In this document: positions 1 to 12,269 of the stretch, piece by piece | How positions within the stretch are numbered: the first letter of the stretch is position 1 | How the letters are laid out: each line of letters opens with the position of its first letter | Assembly: GCF_041381155.1 (NCBI RefSeq) | Contig: NC_091144.1 | Span: 13,525,544-13,589,543, forward strand | Source: Argopecten irradians | Taxonomy: Eukaryota; Mollusca; Bivalvia; Pectinida; Pectinidae | DNA length: 64,000 nt | Direction: 5' to 3' | Program-made: the position numbers and the translations under genes | The notes under the pieces: model-generated | Told to the model about the DNA's origin: nothing | The model's input: the letters and a program-made list of their open reading frames with translations, nothing else | Databases searched by the model: none

Positions 1-898
1 TTGTGCCTTGCGTTTTTGCCATGTTGATCATAATAGAATTATATAATATGAGTCCAATGAAAGACATGGCGACTAACACTGACTTATTTACTCCCAATAT
101 AAGCAGTCATTGACGAAACTGTCCATTATTTACTACAAAACCGTTTATATAACTTTTGCAGATTTCATAATAGTTATATTACTATTATATATAGTGTATA
201 AGATCATCTACGCCAGCTGTTGGGCTATTCTTATGTCCTTTCGTCCGTGATTCGTGGCCCGTCCGTCTGAACGTTTGTCAATAATTTAAGAGTTTATCTT
301 GGACTTTAAAAAAAAGAAGTTTTTTGTATTTGAGGCATTAAGTACAACCCTGATTCAATTGTAATGGAGGTTTTCAGATTTTGAAGCTTTATTTGCCGTG
401 ATAACCATCTGAAATATGCATTCATTAAGCAAATTTGAAAATTTTGTAATGTATTGGCGATTTATTTGATAGTCTTTGTCTCAGAACCATAAGAGGTCAT
501 CACGAACAAGTTTTATGTACATGTATACAGTTGTACTAAGAATTTTATTTCTCTCATACCTACATGTATACATGTAATACTGGCTGGTCTAAGGCAATAC
601 ACTCATGCCGCCTGAATCTGTATTGCATGGCTAAAAATGCAATAAAGCCTCGTGACGTCACAGCGTCAACAAAATCACTACTTTCACGGTACAATTTTTA
701 ACATTTTTTCCAGAAACTATATCTTATTTACTTTAAAAGAAACAAACAATAGAATTTGGGTTGAAAATATCACGCAATTATCATTAATGGAGAAAATATT
801 TGCATTCATGTTTTTTTTTAATTCATTTCAAAATGGCGGAAAGTCGTAGTAGTAAAATTACGTCGAAGTATGAGAGAAAAATACTATTCCATTAAAGA
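1..898. other. Intergenic, no gene seen; short HINE-like remnant near 210-300
   Basis: No coding exon or RNA gene is recognisable. Around 210-300 the text reads like a decayed copy of the 'gggctattc ... gtccgt' head of the element at 29155-30325, followed by unrelated AT-rich sequence. Short open frames here lack codon-like composition. Confidence 0.4.
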
Positions 899-1002
899 GG
901 ATATGAAGGATAGGGATATTCTACCCTCGGGATCACAAAATGTTGTAACGCCCGAGGCTTATTCTGTGACCTTCGGGTAGAATATCCCTATCCTTCATAT
1001 CC
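899..1002. repeat. Foldback (palindromic) element, family FB-A
   Basis: Two ~35-bp arms form a near-perfect inverted repeat. GGATATGAAGGATAGGG at the left is mirrored by CCCTATCCTTCATATCC at the right, around a ~35-bp centre with a second small CCTCGGG/CCGAGG palindrome. A diverged relative lies at 48511-48631 in a ferritin intron. This is a non-coding MITE or foldback element that would form a cruciform or hairpin. The superfamily is unknown because no clear target duplication was found. Confidence 0.7.
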
Positions 1003-1174
1003 ACAATGACAGAGTCTTATAGTGTTTAAGGGGAATATCTAGATATGTTCCCAAATTTTACATGTACCATCAACAGCTGTACATGGGATTCAGTTTGTCC
1101 TGTTTTATTATTGCGTAAATGCATACATCATCATCATTTCATTGACGTTTTATGTAATATATATATATATATGA

Positions 1175-1310
1175 TACCGTAGCTTTGGCGACTTTTGAAG
1201 AAGGTTCGGCGAACTACATGAAATGGTATATATCATTGACTACTTGTCATTAATGTACTATATAAAAGCAATCGCCAAAACGCCTTCAAATATTGCCGAA
1301 GATACAGTAT
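1175..1310. repeat. Small TIR element (MITE-like)
   Basis: The left end (ATACCGTAGCTTTGGCGA) and the right end read on the other strand (ATACTGTATCTTCGGCAA) match over ~35 bases with several mismatches. The CGTA/CTGTA start next to TA suggests a Tc1/mariner-type non-autonomous element, but this is inference. No coding capacity. Confidence 0.45.
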
Positions 1311-1465
1311 TATATCAATTCCATAAAGTGTCAATGAGGTCATGTCTTACTTCATAGTCGTAAAGGAATTTCCGTGCATTGATCTTATTAAAAGTCCCAA
1401 TATCCAAAACCATATAAAGCTATTGTCTAAACATCCCTCATTTTACTGTCCAATCTCCAATCAAT

Positions 1466-1558
1466 GTTCAATCTGATTAAAATACAGATTCTTATTATCA
1501 CTACGTTTCCTCTATTTAACGATGTGGTTAAAAAGATCTTATTTTAATCAGATTGAAT
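1466..1558. repeat. Short inverted repeat
   Basis: CAATCTGATTAAAATA at about 1469 is mirrored by TATTTTAATCAGATTG at about 1540, enclosing ~55 bp. It is probably a tiny MITE or foldback. Nothing else is seen between 1311 and 2926 apart from an 18-base G run near 2311-2330. Confidence 0.5.
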
Positions 1559-2935
1559 CTATGGTGTAAACACCAACAAAACAATGATATTGAAGTCGTC
1601 TACTCGTCCACACGGTGTATTAGGAAACGTCAACTTCATTTATCTGATTTTGGCGTTAGTAACAAAGAATGGGATTTGTTACATGGGCAACCAAATGAAA
1701 TAGGCATCACCCAGCCATGACAGCTGATATTGAAAGAGCACATAGATTGGTGGTAAACTAGCCGTTCCATCTCCCTTATCGGCTTGGTTGTTTGGTCTAA
1801 CGCCCTATTAAGGATGTACTCCTGTGAGAAGTCAAAGTTTTCTTTCATTTTTTTTCTCATATAGATTTTTGGAAGCAGTAGTCCATACCTTAAAAGAAAT
1901 GGAAGAAAAAACAGATGTCCGTGTGCTCGTTTTTGAGCTATTGTCACTCAAAAATAACTAGTTGACAAAATATCGGGTTTTGTATGAATTTTGTCGTTTT
2001 GACCATATACACAAGTGATGAAAGCCATAATTTCCAAATGAGGTGTTTAATATGTATGGGTGTTTGTAGAATTTAATTCCCAGTGGTCTTCTTTAAAAAT
2101 ATACCAGTTTTGATTAATAAGACTAATATTTTTTCTCAGAATAGCAACATATGCTACCCATACCCCTTAATTTTGAGATACAAAATGCACCATTTTCAAA
2201 CATTTTGGCAAATTTAACACTTTATAGAAAAAGTTATGGCATTAAACTTTTGTTAATATTTTGCAAATCAATAGGGAAAGGGTTGTTCTTTCAAAAGCAC
2301 GCAGAAAAATGGGGGGGGGGGGGGGGGGGGTCCGTGTGCTTACTTTTTTGCCCCATTTGAATATTTGTTATTTTTCAATATTTTAGAGTAAGAAATAAAA
2401 GTGCTGAAATTACCATTAAATGTAAATATAAAGTGCCAAAAGTGTATCATTTCACACATTAATGCTCAATATTTTTATTAGCACAAACCTAGTAAAGATT
2501 TACAGCAAAAATTAGCTCGATGCAGCGAAAAATGCATGTGCAGTGATGATTTAAAGTAAAAACAATTTCAGTAAAAAATGGTAAATGTGTGGCTCTACTC
2601 AAAGCGAAACAAAGACACAATTTCGAAATGGCCGCCACATGGGATATTTTTTAAAATCCCCTTATGAAAAAATCTACTAAAAATAGAAATGTAATTTTTT
2701 GACAAAATTTGCAACTGGTAACTTGCTATAGTAATTGATAAATTGTATTGAAAATCTCATAACTTCTTTGATCTTTGCCGAAACGAGAGCCAGGTCATGT
2801 AAGGGCGTATCAGGTCTAGGGGAAAGTCGAATTACCATGAGAAAAATCACCAACCAGCGGCAACAATCCCAAATGGGTTTCAAACTCGCGACCGAGAGGT
2901 ATAATGTTTTATAGGGCTCATGGTAATATGTACAT

Positions 2936-3252
2936 CATCCTCGATACTCCAGGGGTTCCGATCACTTACGATCTCTACACCCCTGGACTATCTCATCGTA
3001 AAACTGGAGGCAACAGAACAGAACAGGTAATTTAGTCCTTTGATGTACATCAAAAGAACCGTATAACGGTACACTGTGGTTGACTATGTGGCTTTGAAGT
3101 TGGGCGTCGCTCTCTCTGTAGTCTTCAAAGGAAATCTTTGCTGGTCTGTGATTGGTCAAATATTTTCAGCTGAGCTGCCTTCAATTTCACTATGAGATAG
3201 TCCAGGGGTGTAGAGATCGTAAGTGATCGGAACCCCTGGAGTATCGAGGATG
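2936..3252. mobile_element. 317-bp MITE, Mutator-like (copy 1), 9-bp target duplication
   Basis: The element begins CATCCTCGATACTCCAGGGG and ends with the reverse complement. The terminal inverted repeats run ~60 bp or more (motifs GATCACTTACGATCTCTACACC and its mirror are visible). It is flanked by a perfect 9-bp direct repeat TATGTACAT (2927-2935 and 3253-3261). Long TIRs with a 9-bp duplication are typical of Mutator-like elements. No transposase is encoded, so it is non-autonomous. Other copies: 7388-7703, 57251-57481 and a decayed one at 33990-34264. Confidence 0.85.
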
Positions 3253-3261
3253 TATGTACAT

Positions 3262-4659
3262 GTATGGACATCTTAAATACTTGGCCACCAAGGGAGAAAT
3301 TACTCACTTCTGAATTCAGACGACTGGCGTCAGACTATTGAACATTCATAAAAATGATTAGACATGTGTATAATCTTACATTTTTGACAACACGTTGGAA
3401 TTTAGAACCGGTCATGATGTTTACTGTAGATAATGTCCGTTTAATGTGAGACGCATATTGCGTGGAGTGTTAAATGGTCGTATTAATGGTATACATGTAT
3501 CAGATGTCCATCTTCTTGACGTCAATCGAGACTGCTTACACGGTTCATATATTATAGAGTTCTCAGAAGAATTAAACGTATTAAGGAGTATTTTGATGTG
3601 GAAAGTATCGTACATGTATTATGAAGTGTCAATATAAGATCATACTAAATTAAAATGTAGTTTTTGCAGTGGAGCACCAGAAACATTATGCCGCCCATTC
3701 TCTTCATTTGATATCATTATGATATTGTCATAGAAAGGAAATCTGACTTTTTCTATTTCCGGCTTTCCTCCTCCAACAAAAATTTACGTCCTTATTATAA
3801 TTAAATGACCTTGGCTGCGTTAAATTAATAAAAAAAAAACACCTATACATGTAGATAAGACTAAGCAATATATCATTAAAATTGGTCTGAAAGAATCTAC
3901 TGGCCTATAATATTGATCACCTAATACGTTAGTTTATGTAGTGATATCAGCAGCTGTACAACATGGAATCCGTATGCATTGCCTATTTGTATCAGATCAG
4001 CAACACATGATTTAGATATTTTAAAAATCTTATTTCAGATTGGAATGATGCAAACTGTAGATGATCTATGTGATCTTTGATACTGTGCAATTACCTGGTA
4101 GGACTATCTGTGCCAATATTTTACCTCAATATCACCTTGTCAACTTTTTATAGATAATTTGACAAGTACATATGTAGGTATGTCCAGAAACAGATACCAT
4201 ATGTTTCTGGTATATCTAAAGTCTGAAGTGGAATATTATAAATAAATTGCTGTGATATTGTTTTTGTGAAATATAGGTTTAAACTATTTTTTTTTTACTT
4301 GTTATATATATAATCGGTTTTAAAAGCCTTAAAGTTACTAAATCATTTGATTTACATAGATTTCTTAGTGTTTTTGACTTCCTACAAACGTTCTTATACC
4401 TGAAATTAGAAAGTTTTCAAAATTATAACGTTTTATTTGAAATATTGGCTTTATCAACGTTAAAATATCGCCAAACACAACAAGAAACTGTATCTGTCGG
4501 CATTGGTTGTCTTTGAGTGCGAAGTCGGGGTCGCTGAAAATCTCATCCGGCTATACATATACATAGATGTAATAACACCACTAAGAGGCCACTTATATTT
4601 GGGAGATTAATTCTTTAATTCAACACACAACCATATATACCTTAAGTAGAATCCTTTGA
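3262..4659. other. Intergenic, nothing recognised
   Basis: AT-rich sequence with short open frames on both strands over 3421-3637. These overlap each other and show no domain, signal peptide or splice context. I see no gene, RNA or clear repeat here. Confidence 0.5.
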
Positions 4660-5336
4660 CAGTGGCGTCGCTAAAAGGAAATTTATGAATACGCAAATTG
4701 CCTGCGAACGCCGAAGGTGCGATATTTTGGTGTTTGGGGGTCCGAGAGTCTCCAACTAGAAAAAAAACAGTTACGATTTAGAATGGCTGGGATGAGTTCT
4801 ACGATGTATTTTAATGATTTTAAGCGTTCTTAACATGATACTTTTACCTACATTTTGAACTGATAAGTGTGAATGACGTCATATCATTATATAACTCTGC
4901 TCGATCTGAACATACCGGCTTCACGCTATCGGCACATCATTGTGTAACACAAAATAATAATGGATTAATTGTCTTGCTAAGTCATATAAAAAAATGAATT
5001 TTTAAGAGATATTTTTAAATAGTACGTTTTTAGTCTAGTCCATGTGTAATGAATTTTTACTGTTAAACGTTTCAACATTATATGCATACATGAACGTTTA
5101 ATTAAGGAAATGCGCCGCGCAGCGAAAAATTGTCTAAAATAAAGTACAAAAATGTGCAGGAGGACCATTTTTTCTTTCAAATGTGCAATTTTAGAACATC
5201 TCATACGGCGAAAATGAAAGGGGGGGGGGGGGGGGGCAAAAAGACATGTTTGCCCCCGTCCTGAGGAACGGGGAGGCAATTGCCGCCCCCCCAACCCCTT
5301 CCACCCCGACCCCCACCCCAGCTACCTACGCCCCTG
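4660..5336. mobile_element. hAT-like element remnant
   Basis: The left end reads CAGTGGCGTCGCTAA. The right end, read on the minus strand, is CAGGGGCGTAGGTAGC. CAGNGGCGT starts are characteristic of hAT termini. The interior has a G-run and GGGGTCC-type sequence and no transposase. The expected 8-bp duplication is not preserved at the two edges, so these may be ends of two different copies. Confidence 0.4.
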
Positions 5337-6400
5337 TATATCTACATTGCCAATTAAAACAGCATACGTTCTATGAAGCTTTAGAGTAAAGGTATTTTCA
5401 CACGTTAATTATGTATATACAATGTGCATTGTGTTATACATGAATACAGGTGTACATGTACATTATTTTAAGCAAACATATACATAAGTCTACAATGTAA
5501 GGTATATTTTTGCTTTGAATACATAAAAATACACATAAAATTTAGATATACATATATAGTTAAGCTGATTTTTTAAGTAAATCATATGGAAAAAGGTTAT
5601 ATAACTAGTGACATAGGAGAATGTCCATGAGACGGATAGAGACTATAACTAGGTATGTATAGGGAATGTCAAATATTGATATAATGATAAAAGAAATACA
5701 CGTACTTACTTAGTCCGCTAAACATACCTATATTATTACCCCCCCCCCCCCATTTTTTCCTTATTATAAACTCTATATATGAGGCCAAAAAAAAAAAAAG
5801 AAGAAAAAAAAACCTCATAATATTGGCAGGTTGAGTGGACTTGTACCTAATATCATGACAAATGCTAATAAAATAATGGTAGAAGCAAGTATAAAACCAT
5901 ATGATATAATGAAAACTCTTCTTTATGGCTGCAAAAACCTGTACGGTATAGGATTATTTACACTTAGAAACTCTTCACAAAACTTCTGTATACCGTTCAA
6001 CGTTTATTAGATTTAACACAGTAATCAGGAACCTGTAGAAGATAAATTTGTGTTTTCAGTCGATATCAGATATGTCCATTAGACAGATGAGATTTCCTTC
6101 GATCGGATGTTTTGAATGTTCACGCATCGCGCATGCACATAGGGATTGTTTACACTCGCCGAAAGATAATAATATGAAATAGTGACTAGTTCGTTTCTAT
6201 TTATTTTCAGTTTTTCCTTTTTGAACAAAATGGTTATACAGACTTTTAAATTTTGTTATTAACACAAAGTACACAACTTTTACAACTATTTTCAGTTCTA
6301 TAATTCTTTTTATCTTTTATTACATGATTTTTAACGATTTAGTGCCTTTTAAAGGCTTGTGTTGTAATATGTTGTTTACACAAGAAATGTACATGTACAT
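5337..6400. other. Intergenic, nothing recognised
   Basis: AT-rich, with a C-run near 5740-5750 and an A-rich tract near 5790-5810. No exon, RNA gene or inverted repeat could be supported. Confidence 0.5.
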
Positions 6401-7387
6401 GAAGTGGAGCGGCTAAGGTCAATTTTTCGGCAAAAGTTTGAAGAAAGCATGAAACTTTGCATACGGCTTCTTTAGAACATAAGGTATCAGAAAAAATATT
6501 GACCTAAAAAAATCACCACCCCCTGGCGGCCATCTTGAATTTTTAGATTGGCGTTCATTATTGAAATTCCTTTAAGAAACGAAATATTTTGTATCAACCT
6601 CTAACACAATATAAATACTGTATTTGCAGGTGATTTATTTGCTTTAATTCGAGAACGATTATAATTAGTATTTATATACACGATATATGAACATGGAAGT
6701 TAATTGTGGCGGCCAATCTTGAAAATACAAAATTGCGAGTCTTTCCACATGAAAGTTTACCACTGTCCCCAAAGAATGATCCCCAATATCAATAATCCGA
6801 AATATCAAATATGGGTGTAATATATACAAATAGTGAAGTCAAAAAATGATAATTTCCAGTTTATGCCAGGAAATGGGCTTTATTAGACTGTGTAGAAATT
6901 AAACCACGTCCGTGCCCCTCGCAAACCGAATAACCTGATAAACCGCCGAATATCGAGAGTCAAAATTTTCTGACCACCCGATAATGCATATAAGCCACGG
7001 ACTATTATGACGTTACACGTTTTAGAGCTAGAAAATATGATTTTTTGTTCGATCACTTACAGAGTGAAACAACTTTAATATAAACGGCCATCTTGGATTT
7101 CAAAATGGCGGTCATTTTGAAATAAAAATAAGAATCAAATTATTTATGTATCAAACATTACAAAAGTATAAATAGTCTCATAGATTTGCAGGTGTTTATT
7201 TGCTTAAAGTCAGCTTGGCCAATTAGATGTACATGTATTATATACAGATATAGCTCGCAAATTTGGCGGCCATCTTGAAATTCAAAATGGCGGTCCTTCT
7301 ACATGAAGTTTAACACTACCAGAATTTTTCGAGGTAACAATAATATGGATGTAGACGCTTAAAGTTTGGGTCTAGCTGGTATAGAAC

Positions 7388-7703
7388 CATCCTCGATACC
7401 CCAGCGGTTCCGATCACTTACGATCTCTACACCCCTGGACTATCTCATAGTGAAATTGAAGGCAGCTCAGCTAAAAATGTTTGACCAATCACTGGCTAGC
7501 AATCATTTCCTTTCCAGAGAGAGCGCGCGAACGCCTAACATCAAAGCCACACAGTCAACCACAGTGTACCGTTATACGGCTCTTTTGATGTACATCAAAG
7601 GACTAAATTACCTGTTCTATTCTGTTGCCTCCAGTTTCACTATGAGATAGTCCAGGGGTGTAGAGATCGTAAGTGATCGAAACCCCTGGAAATATCGAGG
7701 ATG
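7388..7703. mobile_element. Mutator-like MITE, copy 2
   Basis: Same termini as the element at 2936-3252 (CATCCTCGATA ... TATCGAGGATG). The left flank is GTATAGAAC (7379-7387). The right copy of this 9-mer is split by the LTR retrotransposon: GT at 7704-7705 and ATAGAAC at 14273-14279. Rejoining the flanks across the LTR insertion gives a perfect 9-bp target duplication, which fixes the order of insertion. Confidence 0.85.
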
Positions 7704-7705
7704 GT

Positions 7706-8518
7706 TGTTATGTAATGACACTAAATACATGTAGTTATGAGATAAGGGAGATAACTCCTATAGCTTTTTTTATCAATACATCCTATGAAGGTCATATTAT
7801 TGATTTAGGTTATAGAACTTTCTAGAATATAATCATGTATAAACAAATATGTTTGTAAACATGTTGAGTTTAAGTAGAGATCTAGAATGTTACTAATAAT
7901 TTCCAGGAGGCCAATAGTATATGTGAGTCATACTTGTTTCACTGTTTTTAGTGTTCAGATTATTCTGTCTGAAAGTTAGGACTTAAGGTTCTCCAAAAAT
8001 TCTTGTGAATAGGGCTGACTACAATTATATTTAGCGAGGGCTATAAAACTATCCCCAGCATGTCAAGCGCAAGTGCTAATCTATAACTGTTAAAACATTG
8101 AGACCCTGTAATAAGGGGACATATCAAGAGTTACTCGTAGCAATTACGCCATAGTAAGATAATCCATTGGCGGCAAGAGAAGCTATTAGTGGACTTTTTA
8201 TCTGATGGATTAATACAACACTATTGTGGTTGAATTATTCATATTGTGCACTTTGTGGAACTTTACAAATCATCGCGTGGACATTCAGTTTCCTTGTGGA
8301 TTGTTGATTATTGTTAATTTGAAACCTGGAAGGACCAAGGATTATACCAGGACATTCGCATACAGATAAGTAACACTTTAAATCATCGTACTACTCTTGT
8401 ACCACCACCAATTACTTTAGACATTGTAAACCATCTCTGTATAATATTGTATATATAATTAAATTGTGTTTTGAATTTAGCTGCTGGTTTCTCCTTTCTG
8501 TTATTCGTTAATGTAACA
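7706..8518 (+). repeat. 5' LTR of the gypsy/Gmr1-like element
   Basis: 813 bp, from TGTTATGTAATGACAC to GTTAATGTAACA. The first ~190 bp and last ~230 bp match the 3' LTR almost exactly. The middle part is much more divergent and longer than its partner. Confidence 0.9.
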
Positions 8519-8522
8519 GAAT

Positions 8523-8541
8523 TGGGGGCTCGTGTCCGAGA
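8523..8541 (+). other. Primer-binding site, tRNA-Pro-like
   Basis: TGGGGGCTCGTGTCCGAGAT lies four bases after the 5' LTR. It resembles the 3' end complement of tRNA-Pro used by many gypsy elements and gammaretroviruses, with small differences. Confidence 0.6.
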
Positions 8542-8649
8542 TCGATATTCAATTTGTGAAATCTAACTTTGAAAAATTAATTAAGAAATTTTCAAAATTT
8601 GTGTACAAACTTTGAGTTTACATTTGAAACCAACAGCTAGATAAATATG

Positions 8650-9900
8650 ACTACTATGCAGGTAGAACAGTTTGTTAAAGCGCCATCCCTGGAAGTTCTT
8701 TTGCAAGTTAGTAAGAAGGATTTACTGTTATTGGGTAAACATTTAGGCCTTACTATCAAAACTAATTTGAGGAAAGCTGAAATTAGGAATGTAATTATAA
8801 GATATTTTGTTGACAATGGCAAATTTGACTCTAGTGCATTAGATAGTATAGAGGAAACAGTCACTTCAGAAATCCAAATTAGACAAATGGAACTTGAACA
8901 TGAAATGAAAATGAAACAAATAGAGAAAGAAATGAGAGAAAGAGAAATAGAAAAGGAGTTAAGAGAAAAAGAAATAGACAAAGAAAGAGAGTTAAGAGAA
9001 AAAGAGAAATTGAGAAAGAATTAAAAGAAAAAGAGAGAGATCAGATGTTAGAGCTAGAGAAGCAAAAAATTCAAGCTGAAACAGAACTTAGAATTAAAGA
9101 ATTAGAACTAGCTTCTCAAGACAGTTCAAGTAATCCAACTTTTAGGGGTTTACAAGGAAACAGAGGTTTTGATGTCAGTAGAAACATTAGGTTAGTTCCT
9201 CCTTTTCAAGAGAAAGAAGTTGACAAGTATTTTCTGCATTTTGAGAAAATAGCTGACAGTATGAAATGGCCTGAAGATAAGCTTACAATGCTTCTTCAGA
9301 GTGTCTTGATTGGTAAAGCTAGAGACATTTATTCTTCTTTATCTGTAGATGAGATTTCAAATTACCAAGTAGTCAAGAAAGCTATTTTGAAAGCTTATGA
9401 GTTAGTTCCTGAGGCTTACCGCCAGAAATTTCGAAACTCGAGAAAGAGAGATGAACAAACTCATGTAGAATTTGCCAGAGAAAGAGAACAATTGTTTAAT
9501 AGGTTGTGTGATTCTAAAGAAATTGATGAGGATTTCGGTAAATTGAGGCAATTATTGTTGATAGAGGAGTTTAAACGTTGTGTCCACACAAACATAAAAT
9601 CTCATTTAGATGAGAGAAAAGTTGAAACACTTAGTGAAGCAGCTACAATGGCTGATGATTACGCTCTCACCCACAAAGGCTCATTTGTTAAAAACAGTTC
9701 TCAAGACAAAAACAGTACCACAGGTACTAGTAAATTTGGTCAGCCTAGGAACCCAACCTTTAGTGGCCCTTCCAATGACAAACCTAAATTAGGTGATAAA
9801 ACTAAGTCTGCTTCTAAAACAGATGATAGGATAGGTGTGGGGTCTCCTTCTGGTCCTGTTTGTAATTACTGCAAGAAAGTAGGGCATGTTATGTCTGAAT
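8650..9900 (+). mobile_element. gag region of the LTR element (approximate span)
   Basis: The N-terminal part is followed by a very Lys/Glu/Arg-rich predicted coiled coil. A capsid-like domain comes next, then a CCHC zinc knuckle (CNYCKKVGHVMSEC, near 9860-9900). The second half of the capsid region (about 9405-9665; AYRQKFRNSRK, LLLIEEF) resembles SCAN domains, which are known to derive from Gmr1-like Gag. Fossil; part of the broken element. Confidence 0.75.
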
Positions 9901-10099
9901 GTTATTCTCTCCAGCGTAAGGAGCAAAGGCGTAAACAGTCAGTTCCTTCTGTGTTAGCTATGTCAAAGCCTAGTCAGAAACCTTGTAATATTGTGGAAGA
10001 TTCTAAAGTGTCTGTTGAGATTAAGAGCTCAGAGTCTGATAGTGTCTTGGAGAAGTACTCTCCCTTCATTTCTGAAGGTTTTGTTTCACTTACTAGTGA

Positions 10100-10400
10100 T
10101 ATTACCAACTTGAAACCTGTGAAGATTTTGCGAGATACTGGGGCTTCTCATTCTTTGATATTAGATGGCGTAGTGCCTTTGTCTGAGGAGACCTCATGTG
10201 GTAGTAGTGTTTTGCTTCAAGGTGTAGAGTTAGGTTTTGTTAATGTGCCTCTCCATTCTGTTTATTTAAAGTCAGACTTGGTTACTGGGCCTGTCACCAT
10301 TGGTGTTAGACCGGAACTTCCCATAGAGGGCGTGTCGCTCATTTTAGGCAATGACTTGGCTGGAGAGAAAGTTAGGGTAGATCCCTTAGTGTCCAGTATT
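10100..10400 (+). mobile_element. Aspartyl protease region of the LTR element (approximate)
   Basis: The motif ILRDTGASHSLI is the D-T/S-G active-site loop of retropepsins. A downstream hydrophobic-hydrophobic-G flap-end signature (LILGNDL) follows at the expected distance. It lies between the zinc knuckle and the integrase. Confidence 0.75.
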
Positions 10401-10869
10401 CCAGATAAAACAGATGATGCTGAGACTATTCAACAGGAATTTCCTGGTATTTTCCCTTCTTGTGCTGTAACTCGTTCAATGAGTAAGAAGGTTTCTGATG
10501 TTGTAGTAGTTGAGGATCATTATAGTCCAGGGTTAGGTGACACTTTCTTGGCTCATGATATAGAGGATGTCGGGAGCAAGTGTGATCTTTGAGCAATCCT
10601 GTAGACTTTGATAGTGATAGAGTTGTTCCTAACAAGGGTACTTCTTTGTCTGACATGATTAGCAAATCATCTTTGTCTAGAGAGGAGCTTATAGTAGAAC
10701 AGGAGAAAGATCCTGAAATCTCCTTATTGTGTAATCGGGCTTTGAGTGAGGAAGAGGCTGAGAAAGTCCCGGTTTGTTACTTCCGTCAGTCAGGTGTGTT
10801 GATGCGCAAGTGGCGCCCCCCCTGATGTGTCTCCCGAGGAAGACTGGAAGGTTGTCAATCAAATAGTTG

Positions 10870-11950
10870 TCCCACCGAGGTATAGGCAAGATATTCTAAG
10901 TTTGTCTCATGACGTACCTATGGCAGGGCATCTAGGTGTGACCAAGACTTATAACAGGATCTTAGATCACTTCTTTTGGCCCAAGTTGAAACGGGATGTG
11001 GCTGATTTTTGTAGGTCTTGTCATACTTGTCAGGTGGTAGGGAAACCTAATCAGAAAATCCCTGTTGCACCTTTGCACCCCATTCCAGCATTTGAGGAAC
11101 CATTTAGTAGAGTCATTATAGACTGTGTAGGTCCTCTACCCAAAACTAAGTCTGGGAATGAGTATCTTTTAACTATTATGTGTGCTTCCACACGCTTTCC
11201 TGAAGCCATTCCACTCAGGAATATTAAAGCCCCTAACATAGTCAAGGCTTTGGTTAAATTCTTTACATTGGTTGGTCTTCCAAAAGCTGTCCAATCGGAC
11301 CAAGGTTCGAATTTCATGTCTGGTATTTTTCAACAAGTCATGTACCAGCTCCAGATCAAGCAGTATAAGTCTAATGCTTATCATCCAGAGTCTCAGGGTG
11401 CTTTAGAACGTTTTCATCAGACATTGAAGAATATGATGAGATCTTATTGTTTTGAAAACAAAAGAGATTGGGACGAAGGTATACACATGTTGTTGTTTGG
11501 CGTTAGAGAATCTGTACAAGAATCTCTTGGCTTCAGTCCCTTTGAACTTGTGTTTGGACATACTGTACGTGGTCCTTTGAAAATTTTGAAATACAAAATT
11601 TTGGACGAAGATTCTAAAGTGAATCTCTTAGAGTGTGTGTCTAACTTTAAGCAAAGGTTGACAAGGGCATGTGAACTGGCAAAAGAAAATTTGGCCGTTA
11701 CTCAAACCAAAATGAAAACATGGTATGATAAAGATGCCCGTGCAAGAAGTTTTGATCCAGGTGACAAAATTTTGGCTCTATTACCAATACCGGGTCAGCC
11801 TTTGCAAGCTAGATATTTTGGACCTTATGTTGTTGAGAAAAAGTTCGATGATGTTAACTACATTGTACAAACTCCAGGGAGGCGCAAGAAAACTCAATTA
11901 TGTCATGTTAATATGCTTAAGAAATATGTAGATAGAGAAGAGAGCAAGAC
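10870..11950 (+). mobile_element. Integrase region with GPY/F module (approximate)
   Basis: An HHCC zinc-binding module (H-x-H ... CRSCHTC) is followed by the D,D-35-E core (IIDCVGPLP, QSDQGSNF, GALERFHQTLKN). A C-terminal GPY/F module (ARYFGPYVVEKKF ... HVNMLKKY) is specific to Ty3/gypsy-type integrases. It sits upstream of the RT region, the reverse of the usual gypsy order. Confidence 0.9.
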
Positions 11951-12269
11951 CTCTCAACCTATTGCTACTTTGGCCTCTGTACCATCACAAAGTGAAAGTA
12001 CAGCTGATATTTGTAAATTAGACTTAGATGTGGTGTACAAGATGTAGGTTTAGACTGTGGTGTTAAGTTACGGAACTCAGATGTGCTCGCGAACTTGGAC
12101 AAGAAACTATGTCATCTATCGGAAAAGGAACGCAATGAACTGAAAGATTTGATACTTGAGTTTAAACATTTGTTTCCGGATACACCAGGCAAAACAGATG
12201 CTACCTATCACGACGTGGATGTAGGCGATGCGCCACCTGTCAAGCAACATCCTTACCGTGTCAATCCTT

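Noticed and set aside
1636-1947. 103-codon minus-strand frame, and other isolated 60-100 codon frames in 1-6400
   Set aside because: Length is expected by chance in AT-rich DNA. No domain, signal peptide or exon borders are visible.
4977-5294. 105-codon minus-strand frame with poly-Pro stretch
   Set aside because: The proline run is the G/C homopolymer near 5220 inside a hAT-like remnant, and the frame is not gene-like.
7366-7650. 94-codon frame similar to one at 3125-3307 and 57202-57456
   Set aside because: The shared peptide (RFRSLTISTPLDYLIVKLKA) is just the translated terminal repeat of the Mutator-like MITE.
8637-8981. Antisense Ser/Ile-rich frame opposite the gag region
   Set aside because: It is the mirror of the Glu/Lys-rich coiled-coil coding sequence on the plus strand.
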